64,000 nucleotides of DNA from JAGQVA01 sp033764335 (GCA_033764335.1 JANRJC010000009.1:1-64000), one strand, 5' to 3'; shown: positions 16,363-27,400, counted from the stretch's first letter. Made by a program: numbers and translations. The notes: generated by a model not told the origin, from the sequence alone.

Positions 16363-19300
16363 ATGTACAAAAAACTACTACAAAAAATGAAACCAAACCA
16401 CACGACCATTACCCCCAACAGCCTGATAAAATGGATAGGAATATTCGCTTTCCTGGTTATGGGATTTCAGATGGCGGGATTTGCCCAGGGTTTTAAAGTT
16501 ACCGGTACAGTTACCAACAATGAAGGCGAGCCGATGGCAGGGGCCACTTTATTAGAAGCGAATACAGCAGGAGTTTTCACGAATGAGGAGGGAAAATATT
16601 CAATTACCCTGTCTGGCCCTAATGCCTCGCTTTTAGTTTCTTATCTGGGTTATCAAAACCAAATCATTCCCGTCGAAGGCCGTGCCGTGATCAATATCAC
16701 GCTAGAACCTGCGATCAAATCGCTCGAAGAAGTAGTAATCGTCGGTTATGGCACCCAGCGAAAAAGTGATTTAACGGGTTCCATTTCTTCGGTCAAATCT
16801 GCGGCCATCACCCGAATCCCTACGGCTTCGGTCGAACAAGCTTTACAGGGAAAAGTCGCAGGATTGCTTGTCACGCCTCGATCGGGAGAACCTGGCCAGG
16901 GGGCCGTCTTGCGTATCCGGGGTACAGGAACTCTCAATGACGCTTCGCCGCTTTTTGTGGTGGATGGCATGCTGCTCGACGACATCAACTTCCTGAACCC
17001 CAATGACATCTCATCCATCGAAGTGCTCAAAGATGCTTCTTCTACCGCTATTTATGGCTCGCGCGGAGCCAATGGCGTGATTATTATTACTACTCAAAAA
17101 GGCAAGGCAGGTTCTGCCCGGTTTAATTTTACCAGCTACTTTGGCAACCAGGAAATTACCCGAATGATCCCTCTGGCCAATGGCGCGGAATACGCCCAAC
17201 TCACCAACGAAGTGGCGATTAATGAAAACCGGTTGCCTACTTACGATAACCCTGAAGAGTTTGGCGAAGGAACGGATTGGCAAAATGTAATCTATAGAAC
17301 TGCTCCGATCCGATCCTATCAGCTTTCTGCTCAAGGTGTTTCGGAGACAATGGACTACCATGTCAGTGCCAATTATTTTTCCCAGGAAGGTATTCTCAGA
17401 GGTTCTGGTTTTGACCGTCTGACCCTGCGCATCAATAATGGCTATCAATTGACTCCTTTTATCAAATTTGGCCACAATGTTTCTTTTATCGCTACCCAGC
17501 AGGAAATTGGTCCGGGTATCGTTTCCAATGCCTATCAGGCCGACCCGACGGTTCCGGTCAGGGATTCATTAGGCAATTTTTCTAATACTACGATCAACGC
17601 CCCTGTGGGAAATCCCGAAGCCGTTTTGTTTTACAACAACAATCATGGGAAGGGCATTCGCACCGTGGGAAATGCTTTTATAGACATTAAATTTCTCAAA
17701 AATTTCCTCTTTAAATCGAGCTTTGGATGGGATTTGAATCAAAACCAGGGAAAAAACTTCGTGCCTGTTTTTTATGTTTCGCCCCTTCAGCAAAATCAGG
17801 AAAGCAGATTGTCCGTTTTTATTGACCAGTCCAATAGCTTACTGCTGGAAAACACCCTGACTTTTGATAAGGATTGGGATTCTCATCACCTCAATGTTTT
17901 GGGAGGTTTGACTGCCCAGCAATTTCGTTTTGAGAACTTAGGCGGACAGCGGCTCAATTTCCCCGGAGAAACGGATGAGTTTTTATTCCTAAATGCCGGT
18001 GAAATTGAGGGTCAGACCAATTTCAACAATGCCTTTGAATGGAGCATGGTTTCTTTCCTGTTCCGCACAAATTATACCCTACTCAATCGCTATCTTTTTA
18101 CGGCGACTTTCCGGGCAGATGGGTCGTCAAGATTTGGAAGAGAAAACCGATACGGCTATTTCCCTTCCTTTGCCGCAGGGTGGAATATTGCCGAGGAATC
18201 TTTCCTTCAAAATCAAAAATTGATTACCCGGCTGAAATTACGGGCGAGTTGGGGTAAAATCGGTAATGACAAAATCGGTGCCTATGCAGGCCGCGCCGTA
18301 GTTACTTCCAACCTCAACGCGGTATTTGGCCCCAATGAAGAACTCAATAATGGAGCTTCGATCATCACCCTAGCCAACCCCGGCATCAAATGGGAAGAAA
18401 CCAGCCAATCAGACCTGGGATTTGAATTTGGAATTATGGACGATAAACTCGTCGGGGAAGTGGACTTTTACCGACGCATTACTCAGGATATTTTGATTGA
18501 CGTGCCCATTCCTGCGTATGTGGGAGCGGCCAATAATCCCGTTATTAATGCGGCAACCGTCATGAATCGGGGCTGGGATTTTAATTTGGCATGGAGGGAT
18601 AAAATTGGAAAACTCAGTTACCATATCCAGGGCATCGCCTCCACGGTCTATAACGAAGTATTGGAATTGGGCGGAGGCAAGGAAGAAATTTTTGGCGGAG
18701 GCCTGGGGGTAGGTGGGAAATTGGGCACACGAACCGTAGTCGGGTTGCCGATAGGTGCTTTTTATGGCTATCAGGTAGAAGGTATTTTCCAAAATGAATC
18801 TGACCTCTTAACCTATCCCACCCGGGGTGAAGAAGTCCCCGGCGACCTGCGATTTAAAGATGTTGACCAGGATGGCGTTATTACCACTGAAGACCGCACC
18901 TATTTAGGAAGCCCCATTCCCAATTTTATCTATGGATTTGACGGAGGAATAGAGATTTTCAACATTGATTTTGTCGCAGAATTTAATGGCGTCAGCGGAA
19001 ATAAAATCATCAATTCCAAGAAAATGGCGCGGTTTGGAACCCCCAACTTCGAGGCTACTTTCCTCGACCGGTGGACGGGAGAAGGAACCAGCAATACAGA
19101 ACCCCGAGTTACCAATGGAGGGCACAATTTTGAAATGTCCGACCGGTTTATTGAATCAGGTTCTTTTTTTAGAATGAGAAATATCCAAATAGGCTATTCA
19201 CTTCCTGAGTCATTCATTAAAAAGTTGAATATCAGTCAGTTTAGAGTTTATCTTAGCGGAACCAACCTCTGGACTCGTGCCTCTTATAGCGGCTACACGC

Positions 19301-19398
19301 CTGAGATTACCAGTTCATCGGTGATTAGTGTGGGTATAGACAATGGCATTTATCCCATTGCCAAAACCTACCTCGCCGGAGTTAATGTCTCTTTCTAA
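16363..19398 (+). CDS. susC: SusC-family TonB-dependent outer-membrane transporter
   Basis: The ATG at 16363 gives 1011 residues; an ATG at 16387 is an alternative and both precede the signal peptide (WIGIFAFLVMGFQMAGFAQ). A carboxypeptidase-regulatory-like domain (GTVTNNEGEPMAGATLLEAN) is followed by the SusC signature EEVVIVGYGTQRKSDLTGS, the plug domain (SVEQALQGKVAGLLV... IEVLKDASSTAIYGSRGANG) and the beta-barrel up to the C-terminal aromatic SF. It imports oligosaccharides released at the surface, powered by TonB, together with the SusD encoded 20 bp downstream. The preceding binding protein and flanking GH144-like enzymes suggest beta-1,2-glucan oligosaccharides as cargo (inference). 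Confidence 0.95.
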   Translation: MYKKLLQKMKPNHTTITPNSLIKWIGIFAFLVMGFQMAGFAQGFKVTGTVTNNEGEPMAGATLLEANTAGVFTNEEGKYSITLSGPNASLLVSYLGYQNQIIPVEGRAVINITLEPAIKSLEEVVIVGYGTQRKSDLTGSISSVKSAAITRIPTASVEQALQGKVAGLLVTPRSGEPGQGAVLRIRGTGTLNDASPLFVVDGMLLDDINFLNPNDISSIEVLKDASSTAIYGSRGANGVIIITTQKGKAGSARFNFTSYFGNQEITRMIPLANGAEYAQLTNEVAINENRLPTYDNPEEFGEGTDWQNVIYRTAPIRSYQLSAQGVSETMDYHVSANYFSQEGILRGSGFDRLTLRINNGYQLTPFIKFGHNVSFIATQQEIGPGIVSNAYQADPTVPVRDSLGNFSNTTINAPVGNPEAVLFYNNNHGKGIRTVGNAFIDIKFLKNFLFKSSFGWDLNQNQGKNFVPVFYVSPLQQNQESRLSVFIDQSNSLLLENTLTFDKDWDSHHLNVLGGLTAQQFRFENLGGQRLNFPGETDEFLFLNAGEIEGQTNFNNAFEWSMVSFLFRTNYTLLNRYLFTATFRADGSSRFGRENRYGYFPSFAAGWNIAEESFLQNQKLITRLKLRASWGKIGNDKIGAYAGRAVVTSNLNAVFGPNEELNNGASIITLANPGIKWEETSQSDLGFEFGIMDDKLVGEVDFYRRITQDILIDVPIPAYVGAANNPVINAATVMNRGWDFNLAWRDKIGKLSYHIQGIASTVYNEVLELGGGKEEIFGGGLGVGGKLGTRTVVGLPIGAFYGYQVEGIFQNESDLLTYPTRGEEVPGDLRFKDVDQDGVITTEDRTYLGSPIPNFIYGFDGGIEIFNIDFVAEFNGVSGNKIINSKKMARFGTPNFEATFLDRWTGEGTSNTEPRVTNGGHNFEMSDRFIESGSFFRMRNIQIGYSLPESFIKKLNISQFRVYLSGTNLWTRASYSGYTPEITSSSVISVGIDNGIYPIAKTYLAGVNVSF

Positions 19399-19418
19399 TC
19401 CCTTTTAAATGCCCGACA

Positions 19419-20903
19419 ATGAAAAATCAATTATTCATAAAAAGTATCAAAATAACCTCAGTCCTGATTTTTATCAGCTTTCTGAGTGCCTGTAATTCGG
19501 AATTTCTGGAGAAAAAACCCCTGGGGCAGTTGACCTCTGACAATTTCTTCCAAACGGAACAACACGCGATCTGGGCTACCAATGCGGTTTACAACCACCT
19601 GCGCGATTGGGATGTCCATGTATTTAGCTATATCGCCCTGACGGATATTATTTCCGACGATGCAGACAAAGGCAGCACCCCCAATGATGCCAGTTTCCTC
19701 AACGAAATTGACAATTTTACTTTTGACGCAGGAAATTTAACGGTGAACACCGTTTGGGCAGGCTATTACCGAGGCATTTTCAGAGCCAATTTAGCCATTG
19801 AGAACATTCCTGCTATCGAAATGGATGAAAATTTGAAATCGCAACTATTGGCCGAGTGCAAGTTTCTCAGAGCCTATTATTATTTCAAACTGGTACGATG
19901 GTTTGGCGATCTCCCGCTGATCACCCGCCCGTTAAATTCGGATGAATACAATCAGCAAAGAGTTCCTACCGTAGAAATTTATGCCCTTATTGAGCAGGAT
20001 TTATTAACTGCGATTGCCGATTTACCCGAAAAATCCCAATACCATCCCACCGATCTCGGGCGGGCCACCAAAGGCGCAGCCCGAGGATTATTGGCTAAAG
20101 TCTATTTGTTTCAAGGCGATTTTGTCAACGCCGAAAAGTATGCCAAAGAGGTGATCAATTCCGGTCAATATCAGCTCCTGGCCAATTACAATAAAATCTT
20201 CACCCGCGAAGGAGAAAATTCATCCGAATCTTTATTTGAAGTACAGCAGGTAGCCCTCGAAACCGGCGGCGGCGGTTCTCAATTTAATGAAGTACAAGGT
20301 GTGCGCGGAACCCCCAACCTGGGTTGGGGCTTCAACCGTCCCTCCGACAATCTGGTTGCCAGTTACGAGCCGGGCGATCCGAGAAGGGAAGCCACCATTT
20401 TGTATGTGGGAGAAGTTTTGCCTGATGGCTCAGCCCGGGTAGAAGACAATCCCAATATTCTCAATGAGCGATATAACCAAAAAGCCTGGGTTCCTACGCA
20501 TCCGGGTGGAAATGGAAATGGACCCGGCAATATCCGGATTATGAGGTATGCCGATGTTTTACTCATTGCGGCAGAAGCCGCTAATGAAAACGGAAATACC
20601 GCCGATGCTTTGCTTTACCTCAATCGGGTGCGGGCGCGAGCCAGAGGGGCAAGTGCGTCTATTTTACCCGATGTTACCCTCACCGACAAAGCCCAACTTC
20701 GCGAAAAAATATGGCATGAAAGACGGGTAGAACTAGCCATGGAACAACACCGGTGGTTTGATCTGCTGCGCCAGGGACGGGCAGCCTCGGTCATGCAGGC
20801 TTTAGGCAAAAATTTTGTCCCCAATAAACACGAATTATTTCCTATTCCTCAGACCGAAATTGACCTGAGTAGTGGTACATTAACTCAAAATCCAGGATAC
20901 TAA
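19419..20903 (+). CDS. susD: SusD/RagB-family surface glycan-binding lipoprotein
   Basis: This 494-residue protein starts with a lipoprotein signal (LISFLSAC, lipid cysteine near residue 25) and then the classic SusD start FLEKKPLGQLTSDNFF. The helical repeats of SusD follow (ECKFLRAYYYFKLVRWFGDLPLITRP, GAARGLLAKVYLFQGDFVNAEKYAKEVI), and the C-terminal RagB signature is present (REKIWHERRVELAMEQHRWFDLLR, LFPIPQTEIDL). It acts as the lid of the SusC barrel and captures oligosaccharides. Its stop codon overlaps the next start (TAATG), so translation of the two is coupled. Confidence 0.95.
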   Translation: MKNQLFIKSIKITSVLIFISFLSACNSEFLEKKPLGQLTSDNFFQTEQHAIWATNAVYNHLRDWDVHVFSYIALTDIISDDADKGSTPNDASFLNEIDNFTFDAGNLTVNTVWAGYYRGIFRANLAIENIPAIEMDENLKSQLLAECKFLRAYYYFKLVRWFGDLPLITRPLNSDEYNQQRVPTVEIYALIEQDLLTAIADLPEKSQYHPTDLGRATKGAARGLLAKVYLFQGDFVNAEKYAKEVINSGQYQLLANYNKIFTREGENSSESLFEVQQVALETGGGGSQFNEVQGVRGTPNLGWGFNRPSDNLVASYEPGDPRREATILYVGEVLPDGSARVEDNPNILNERYNQKAWVPTHPGGNGNGPGNIRIMRYADVLLIAAEAANENGNTADALLYLNRVRARARGASASILPDVTLTDKAQLREKIWHERRVELAMEQHRWFDLLRQGRAASVMQALGKNFVPNKHELFPIPQTEIDLSSGTLTQNPGY

Positions 20904-22237
20904 TGAAAATATACCTATTAACGGCCCTGTTTTTTCTGGGAGCGTTGTTTTCCTGCACTTCAATTAAAGAAGACAAACCTGCCGAAAAAGAAACCAGACT
21001 CACCGACGAACAGCTTTTGGATCGGGTTCAGGAGTCAACGTTTCAATATTTCTGGAAAGGCGCAGAACCCACTTCGGGTCTCGCCCGGGAAAGAATCCAT
21101 CTGGATGGGGTTTACCCGGAAAATGATCAGAATGTAATCACTTCCGGCGGCGGCGGTTTTGGCGTAATGGCAATTCTCGTGGGAATTGAAAGAGGTTTTA
21201 TCAGCCGGGAAGAAGGGCTAAAACGTATGCAAAAGATCGCTGAATTTCTCAAAAAAGCAGACCGCTACCACGGAGCCTGGGCACATTGGATACAGGGAGA
21301 AACCGGCAAAACAAAACCCTTCAGCCCGAAAGATGATGGCGGAGATATTGTAGAAACCGCCTATATGGCTCAAGGGCTTATCTGTGCCCGGCAATACTTT
21401 GCAAAGGGCAATCCGGAGGAACAGCAGCTTGCCGCCGATTTGGATCAGCTTTGGCGGGAGATTGAATGGAGTTGGTACCAAAACGGGCAAAACGTGCTTT
21501 ACTGGCATTGGTCCCCCCAATTTGGCTGGGAAATGAATTTTGCTATCACCGGCTATAATGAGTGCCTGATTGCTTATGTATTGGGAGCGTCTTCGCCCAC
21601 GTATCCGCTATCACCGGCGGCTTATCATGAAGGCTGGGCCAAAAAAGGAGAAATTGTAACCCGGCATAAAAAATACGGGTACGACCTGAATCTTTCGCAC
21701 AACGGTGCTCCGGAATACGGAGGACCGTTGTTTTGGTCGCATTATTCTTTCCTCGGTCTCGACCCACGAAAACTCAAAGATCAGTATGCCGATTACTGGA
21801 TCCACAATGTCAACCATGTTCTGATTGATCGCCAGTATTGCATCGAAAACCCGCTGAAATACGAAGGATATGGTGAAAATCTTTGGGGCTTGACGGCAAG
21901 TTATTCCCCGCATGGATACAGCGCGCACCAGCCCTCCAATGATCTGGGTGTGATCAGCCTTACGGCAGCCTTGTCTTCTTTTCCCTATTCACCTGATCAT
22001 TCGATGAAAGTTTTGCGGTTTGCACATGAAGAATTGGGCGAGAAAGTCTGGGGAGAATACGGCCCTTACGACGCCTTTAGTATTACCGAAAAATGGTATC
22101 CGCAAAGATACCTGGCCATTGATCAGGGACCGATTGTCGCCATGATTGAAAACCACCGTTCCGGTTTACTTTGGGAGCTTTTCATGTCAGCCGAGGAAGT
22201 TCAGCAAGGGCTGAGCAGGTTGGGGTTTAGTTATTAG
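20903..22237 (+). CDS. GH144-like (glucoamylase-domain) lipoprotein
   Basis: This 444-residue protein has a lipoprotein signal (LFFLGALFSC) and consists of one glucoamylase-like domain starting LLDRVQESTFQYFWKGAEPT, with the shared motifs GGGGFGVMAILVGIERG, ADRYHGAWAHWIQG, VLYWHWSPQFGWEMNFAITG and AIDQGPIVAMIENHRSGLLW. It closely parallels the catalytic domain of the T9SS-secreted enzyme at 11129-13555 but lacks the fibronectin, binding and sorting parts. Characterised GH144 proteins are endo-beta-1,2-glucanases; this one is probably periplasmic or surface-anchored and works on oligomers imported by SusC/SusD. The 1-nt overlap with susD shows it belongs to the operon. No GH3 beta-glucosidase, a usual partner, is present here. 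Confidence 0.88.
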   Translation: MKIYLLTALFFLGALFSCTSIKEDKPAEKETRLTDEQLLDRVQESTFQYFWKGAEPTSGLARERIHLDGVYPENDQNVITSGGGGFGVMAILVGIERGFISREEGLKRMQKIAEFLKKADRYHGAWAHWIQGETGKTKPFSPKDDGGDIVETAYMAQGLICARQYFAKGNPEEQQLAADLDQLWREIEWSWYQNGQNVLYWHWSPQFGWEMNFAITGYNECLIAYVLGASSPTYPLSPAAYHEGWAKKGEIVTRHKKYGYDLNLSHNGAPEYGGPLFWSHYSFLGLDPRKLKDQYADYWIHNVNHVLIDRQYCIENPLKYEGYGENLWGLTASYSPHGYSAHQPSNDLGVISLTAALSSFPYSPDHSMKVLRFAHEELGEKVWGEYGPYDAFSITEKWYPQRYLAIDQGPIVAMIENHRSGLLWELFMSAEEVQQGLSRLGFSY

Positions 22238-22241
22238 GTAG

Positions 22242-22330
22242 GGTAGGGGGGCGTCTTTGTGGGTTTTTTTGTGCCAGCCTATTTTAGGATGAGGCTCACA
22301 ATTGTCCAGATTTTTAACCGCTCCCCTGCC
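22242..22330. terminator. Long-range GC-rich inverted repeat between convergent genes
   Basis: GGTAGGGGGGCG (22242-22253) can pair with CGCTCCCCTGCC (22319-22330) with two G-U pairs over a 65-nt loop; a T7 run lies in the loop. It sits between the end of the glycan operon and the end of the minus-strand gene at 22333 and may help terminate both, but the long loop makes this uncertain. Confidence 0.3.
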
Positions 22331-22332
22331 TT

Positions 22333-23931
22333 TTAATTTTTGAGTAGCTTAATGGTATGAAGATTTTCGTTTGATTTGATGATACAGAAAAATACGCCGC
22401 TGCTCAACTCTGTCAAATCAAGGTTTATATTATTTAATCCCTTTTGAAGCATTTGTGGAAGAATCGTCATTACCGATTTTCCAGAAGCATCAATAATGGT
22501 AACAGATACATCTTTTGTTTCTTTTAGGTTAAGTTCTAAAGTTGTAAAAGAAGAAAAAGGATTAGGATATACAGTAACAGAATGAGATAAAAGGAAACCA
22601 TTTTCAATTTCTAACGAAACATTTTTATAGTGATAGACTGTCATATCACTTGAACTGATGATATATAAACTAGAATCACTTGCCAGTGTACATGCGAGGC
22701 CCCACCCACCATAAATATTGGGCGTATCTAACCACAATTGGCTTCCTGTATTACTATATTGAACGATTGGCATCTGAATAAAAGATGGATTAAAAGGATC
22801 TGGAGAAGGCCCTCCTTTGCCAGTTACAATCACCTCTCCATTAGGTTTTGCTACAAGATTATAGGGTTGCTCGTCATTAAATGTGGTGGCATCATAAATG
22901 GCATGCCAAAGTAATGTACCCGAGGTATCTGTTTGCAATGTTTTCCAATCAAAATAAGCTGTGCTTGGGGAAGATGGACCATATCCGATAATACTTAGTC
23001 GGTTGTTTAGATAAACCATTCGGGTGGGAATTTCATAGCCGCCAAAATCATAATCGCGAATCCATAGCGGGTTCCCCGCTGAATCAAACTTGGAAATATT
23101 CATATCAGCACCACTTGCAGGTGATACTTCATTCAATAAATGACTTAACACATACACATGATGAGATTCATCTATCTCTGCATCGGCAGAACCACGTCCT
23201 GTTACTGCTGCTGTCCACAATAAACTTCCCGTTGTATCCCATACAAAAACCGGTGCAATATTAGAGATCGTGCTACCTGTAGCCATAACGATTTTATCAC
23301 CTTTCAATCGCATAGAACTAAAATTTTGGGGTGAATTCACATTACTTGAACCGGTGAAAATCAGATTACCATTGGCGTCAAGTTTGTATAAGACTGCGCC
23401 TGAGGGATTATCTATAGAAGTACCTATATAGAGATTGCCCTTACTGTCAACCTGGCTGCTGGTGTTAAATCGGTGTAACGAGGTAAGCGTAATAGTAATG
23501 GGAATTTCTTTTCTCCACTGTAGCGCGCCTGAAGGGCTGTATTTGATGGCAATAATGGCATCCGGATAATCCCACTGTGTCGAAGCACTAAAAGAATATC
23601 GGTTTCCAACAACAAAGATATTATTGTTTGAATCGCAGTTTATCCAGTTTGGCTTTTCATATTTCCCTGAAAGACCCGATGAGTCTGCCACCTCCCACAA
23701 AAGGCTGCCGGACAGGTCGTATTTCCTGGTAAAAGTCTGATAATTTTGCCAGTACCCCGTCACGATCAGATTGTTTGAATTGTCAACCACACTCATCACC
23801 GAAGTTTTAGAATAATTGCCGGAAGGCTGCATCCAGTCAAATGTATATTGTGCAAATAAATGCGCGTCTATTATCAGCAGAAGGAATCCTGCCACTGCGA
23901 TAATTTTGATCGTTTTAAAGGTTTTTTTCAT
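22333..23931 (-). CDS. T9SS-secreted beta-propeller protein of unknown function
   Basis: This 532-residue protein has a signal peptide (IIAVAGFLLLIIDAHLFAQ), about ten repeated strands of the kind GNLIFTGSSNVN, GSLLWTAAVTG and GNPLWIRDYDFGG, typical of SBBP-like or quinoprotein-like beta-propellers, and a T9SS sorting domain (about 455-532, VTVYPNPFSSFTTLELNL...TIKLLKN). No catalytic residues can be named. It probably sits on the cell surface. It is convergent with the glycan operon and divergent from the Kazal-type gene, and I see no evidence that it belongs to either. Confidence 0.7.
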   Translation of the reverse strand: MKKTFKTIKIIAVAGFLLLIIDAHLFAQYTFDWMQPSGNYSKTSVMSVVDNSNNLIVTGYWQNYQTFTRKYDLSGSLLWEVADSSGLSGKYEKPNWINCDSNNNIFVVGNRYSFSASTQWDYPDAIIAIKYSPSGALQWRKEIPITITLTSLHRFNTSSQVDSKGNLYIGTSIDNPSGAVLYKLDANGNLIFTGSSNVNSPQNFSSMRLKGDKIVMATGSTISNIAPVFVWDTTGSLLWTAAVTGRGSADAEIDESHHVYVLSHLLNEVSPASGADMNISKFDSAGNPLWIRDYDFGGYEIPTRMVYLNNRLSIIGYGPSSPSTAYFDWKTLQTDTSGTLLWHAIYDATTFNDEQPYNLVAKPNGEVIVTGKGGPSPDPFNPSFIQMPIVQYSNTGSQLWLDTPNIYGGWGLACTLASDSSLYIISSSDMTVYHYKNVSLEIENGFLLSHSVTVYPNPFSSFTTLELNLKETKDVSVTIIDASGKSVMTILPQMLQKGLNNINLDLTELSSGVFFCIIKSNENLHTIKLLKN

Positions 23932-24163
23932 TTCGGTTAGTTATAAGCATTTCACTCACCAAACATGAATACAGAAAAACAAAGGATGAACTAATTCTAA
24001 CTGAAGCAGGAAAAATGAATACGGAAGACGCTTAAGGGAGCATGAACCGGCTGAGAGAATTTATTTATCCCCAATTCACTCGATCCGTTCCCCCATTTCC
24101 GTGCAGCATCTCTGACCGATCTCTCGTCATAAGCATAACAACAAACACTAAGGAGTAGTAATT

Positions 24164-24409
24164 ATGAAAAAGTACCTGAAATCTTCGATTTTTTTTGCCA
24201 CAGTAACCTTCTTTGCTCTGGCTTTTTCGGGCTGTGAGGATGAATGCCTAAATCCCTGCATAGACGAAAGTAAAATATGCCTCACCTGCCTCTGTACCGC
24301 TGACTACAGCCCGGTTTGTGGTTGTGATGGGGAAACGTACTCCAATGCCTGTATGGCTGAAAATAATGGGGTAACGAGTTACACCGCAGGTGAATGCGGC
24401 GGTAACTAA
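24164..24409 (+). CDS. Kazal-type serine protease inhibitor-like lipoprotein
   Basis: This 81-residue protein has a lipoprotein signal (FFALAFSGC, lipid cysteine near residue 24) and a single Kazal domain: C-TADYSPVCGCDGETYSNAC with a final C near residue 78, giving the VCGxDGxTYxNxC signature of Kazal inhibitors. Kazal domains block serine proteases through an exposed loop. It ends in a strong terminator shared with the convergent alpha-2-macroglobulin-like gene, another protease-inhibitor-type protein, which makes a joint role in defence against foreign proteases tempting but unproven. Confidence 0.85.
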   Translation: MKKYLKSSIFFATVTFFALAFSGCEDECLNPCIDESKICLTCLCTADYSPVCGCDGETYSNACMAENNGVTSYTAGECGGN

Positions 24410-24412
24410 TAA

Positions 24413-24450
24413 AAAACCGCTTCGCCCTTTTTACAGGGTGAAGCGGTTTT
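24413..24450. terminator. Bidirectional intrinsic terminator
   Basis: AAAACCGCTTCGCCC (24413-24427) pairs with GGGTGAAGCGGTTTT (24436-24450) over an 8-nt loop, with T-rich flanks on both strands. It is placed between two convergent genes and should terminate both. Confidence 0.9.
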
Positions 24451-24465
24451 CTTTTCAATTATTCC

Positions 24466-27400
24466 TTATTCCACCGCCACACTACGCAACTCATTCCGCC
24501 CAAAAAATACCGGGAAATACATCTGTTCTATCCTCACCGGGTTCAGGCTGTAAACTCCCGCGTAACGGGGAAGCAGTGTTACATCAAAAGTATAGGTTCC
24601 GGGAATCATTTTTTCGCAGAATATACTCACCCTGTCGCGAAAATATTCGCGGTGCACTTCGGGGTTTAGCCAAATGTTTTGCGTTTTTCCGACATAGGAA
24701 CATCCCGCCGGTACCGGGACTTCCAGCATCATAAATTCGGATAGCTTGTTTACCTCCACTTTTACGCGAAGGGTGGTGAGTTTTCCTCCTTCCAAAGATT
24801 CTGTGGTATCGCCTTCGGCGGTAAGAAAACAGCTACTCACTCTAAAATCGCCGGAAACTGCCTCCGGCATCGGGTTCCAGTAAGACTGAAATGCGCTGAA
24901 ATATACGGGCGTGGTGCCCTTTTTTTCAATGGATAACTGCTGCCCGGGCGGGAGGTCTGTCTCATAGGGAAACTTCGTGATTTCTGCATCCACTGCTCCA
25001 CGGAGTGTAAGTTGCGGCACTTGGATCGCTGGGCTTTCGGCCATTACTTCCGGCAGGATGGTTTCGAGAATGGTGGAGGCGGCGTAGGTATTCACCCAAT
25101 AACCCTCGCGCTTTTGCTCGAAAAGATAGTTTCTGATCTTGCGAAGGCGTGTATCTTCTCCTCCCTTTGCCCGCAGGATTCTATAAGCGGTAAGGGTGGT
25201 TGTATAGTTGTTGTAGTAAGGGTGAAAGCTGACTTTTCCCCAGTACAGGTTGCCAAAAAGGGTTTCGTTTTGTTGTGCGTAAAGTGTATCAAGAGAATAA
25301 GGCAAATCTAAAGTCTGTTTCAGTTCAATGAGTTGGAATTGGCCGAGCGGCGTTAAGGTTGTGTCTCTGCTGAGACTGTCTATATGTTTAGAAAAATCTA
25401 TTTTCCCGCCCAATTTATGCAGGAGGAAAAGGTTTTGAATAACATAGTCGGGCGAAATATTTTTTCCTTCAAGTTGATAAACCAATTCGCTGATAGCTCC
25501 CTGGCGGTTAAACTTGACGGGATAACCCGCAGTCTCAGCGGCTAACAATGCTTCCAGCACATGACGGCTGATCCAGGGGGTGTAATTGCCATTCGCCCAC
25601 CATCCCCAAAGCCCCTCGCTGTCTTGTGTTTGCTGGAGTTTGTTGATCATGTTCAGGATGTCGCGATCTATATTAATTTTTTCCCCCAACATTTCGCGTA
25701 CTTTTACTTCTAAAAGGAGGGACTTGATTTTAGAGGCGATTTGTTCGTTGCACAGATAGCGGTAGTTGCGAAGGCGTTCCATTTCACCGAGGAGCAACTG
25801 CAAGGGACTTGCCTGTGCGCGGATGGTGAGACCGGTCATTTCGGGATTGGAAATGAGGTTAAAACTGGTGTCGCGATCCAGACTCAAAAATATGCCCTGG
25901 GTCTCTTCGGTTCCTCGGGGGAAAAGAGGAATGGTGCGTTTTTCCCCATCAAAATAACCATTCTCCCTCGTCATACTGTAGGTGATGCTAAGGCTGTCAT
26001 CCGCCGGAGCGATTAGCAGGAGGGTATCCAAAACCGAAGTTAGTACCTGCCGCCGCCGCAGGATAGCGGTGCTGTCCTCCACCTGAAAATGGGTCGAAAC
26101 GGAAACCGTATCGGGGGTATAATTGAGGACTTTTCCGATGACAAAAGTGGTGTCTCCCTCCACGAGAAAACGCGGAAGGGAAAGCTGCGCCATAAGGTTT
26201 TTATAGGCCTTGATTTCTCCGAGTCCCTGGCCGCTTTGGCGGTGGGGGCCCATGGCGATTGCAAAGGTTTTCCACTTCGTCACATCGTCAGGGAAGGTTG
26301 TGGTAAAGGTAGCTCGGCCATCGCTTCCCGTGAGCAAATGGGGTTGCCAGAATGCCTGGTCGCGGAAGTTTCTGCGAAGGGTATTCCCGGCGTCGCCGGG
26401 ATGGAGGGCGTCGCTCGCTTCGTCAGTTAGCGGTTGCGAAGGGTTATCCGCATCAATAGACGGGGCTTTGCGTATGTCGTTGGGTGTATTCACTTGTACC
26501 CCGGCAATTTTTCCGGCAAGTTGCTGGGTGGTGGAAATAATAGCGACACTTCCAGTAAGATTCTTTCGGATGCCTCCACTATACCCCACCACAACGACTT
26601 CTTCCAACATATTCACTTCAGTGGTAAGACTGATATCCTCTGATCTTATATTTTCTGCGGGAATTTCTACGGAAGTAAACCCGATATATGAAACACTCAG
26701 CACGGCATCCTGCGGCCCATACAATTCAAAATAGCCATTATAATCGGTAAGTGTGCCGACGGCAGTTCCTTTAATGATAACCGAGGCACCTGCCAAAAAT
26801 TCTCCCGATTCGGCATCTTTTACTCTTCCTGAAAAAAAATGATTAAACCCTGCGGGACGGGACGTTGCGACCAAACCCGGGCGGTATATTTGTTTGATTT
26901 CCCGCTTTTGGGTTTCGAGGGCTTTTTTGCTTCGAATGCGGTCATTTACCTGTTTTAATAGTTGTGAACCAAAACTGCCCGATGTCTCTATACCGGGGTT
27001 CAATCTGTGATAGTAATTCAGTCCGTTGACTCGCACGTGGAGGTTGCGGATGCGGAAAAAACTGCTGTCTGTTCGCAGCCCGATGAGCATATATTCACCC
27101 GGCGCTAACTGATGAAATATCCTTTCGTTTCCCGGATAGATACGGATAAAATCGGGGTCATTAACATCAAAAAGTATTTGTTGTAAAAGTGAATCCCTTC
27201 GCCCGATTTCTAGCTGAAGCCTGCCATATCCCTCCGTTGTCTGTGTCGGTTCGTCGAAAACATATTGATAATAATAGTCCCGATCGGATTTTGCCACTCG
27301 GTATTCCCATAAAGCCCGAATCTCTGCCTCGGTGAGAAGGCTATCGGTAAAAACGGGTGGTTTGTGATTTTCGGTCAGTTGCCGGGCGATCCGGTCCTGC

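Noticed and set aside
24413..24450. CRISPR repeat or operator at the Kazal gene's end
   Set aside because: The A-rich start, GC-rich stem and T-rich end fit an intrinsic terminator between convergent genes; no repeated spacers are present. No CRISPR array was seen anywhere in the window.
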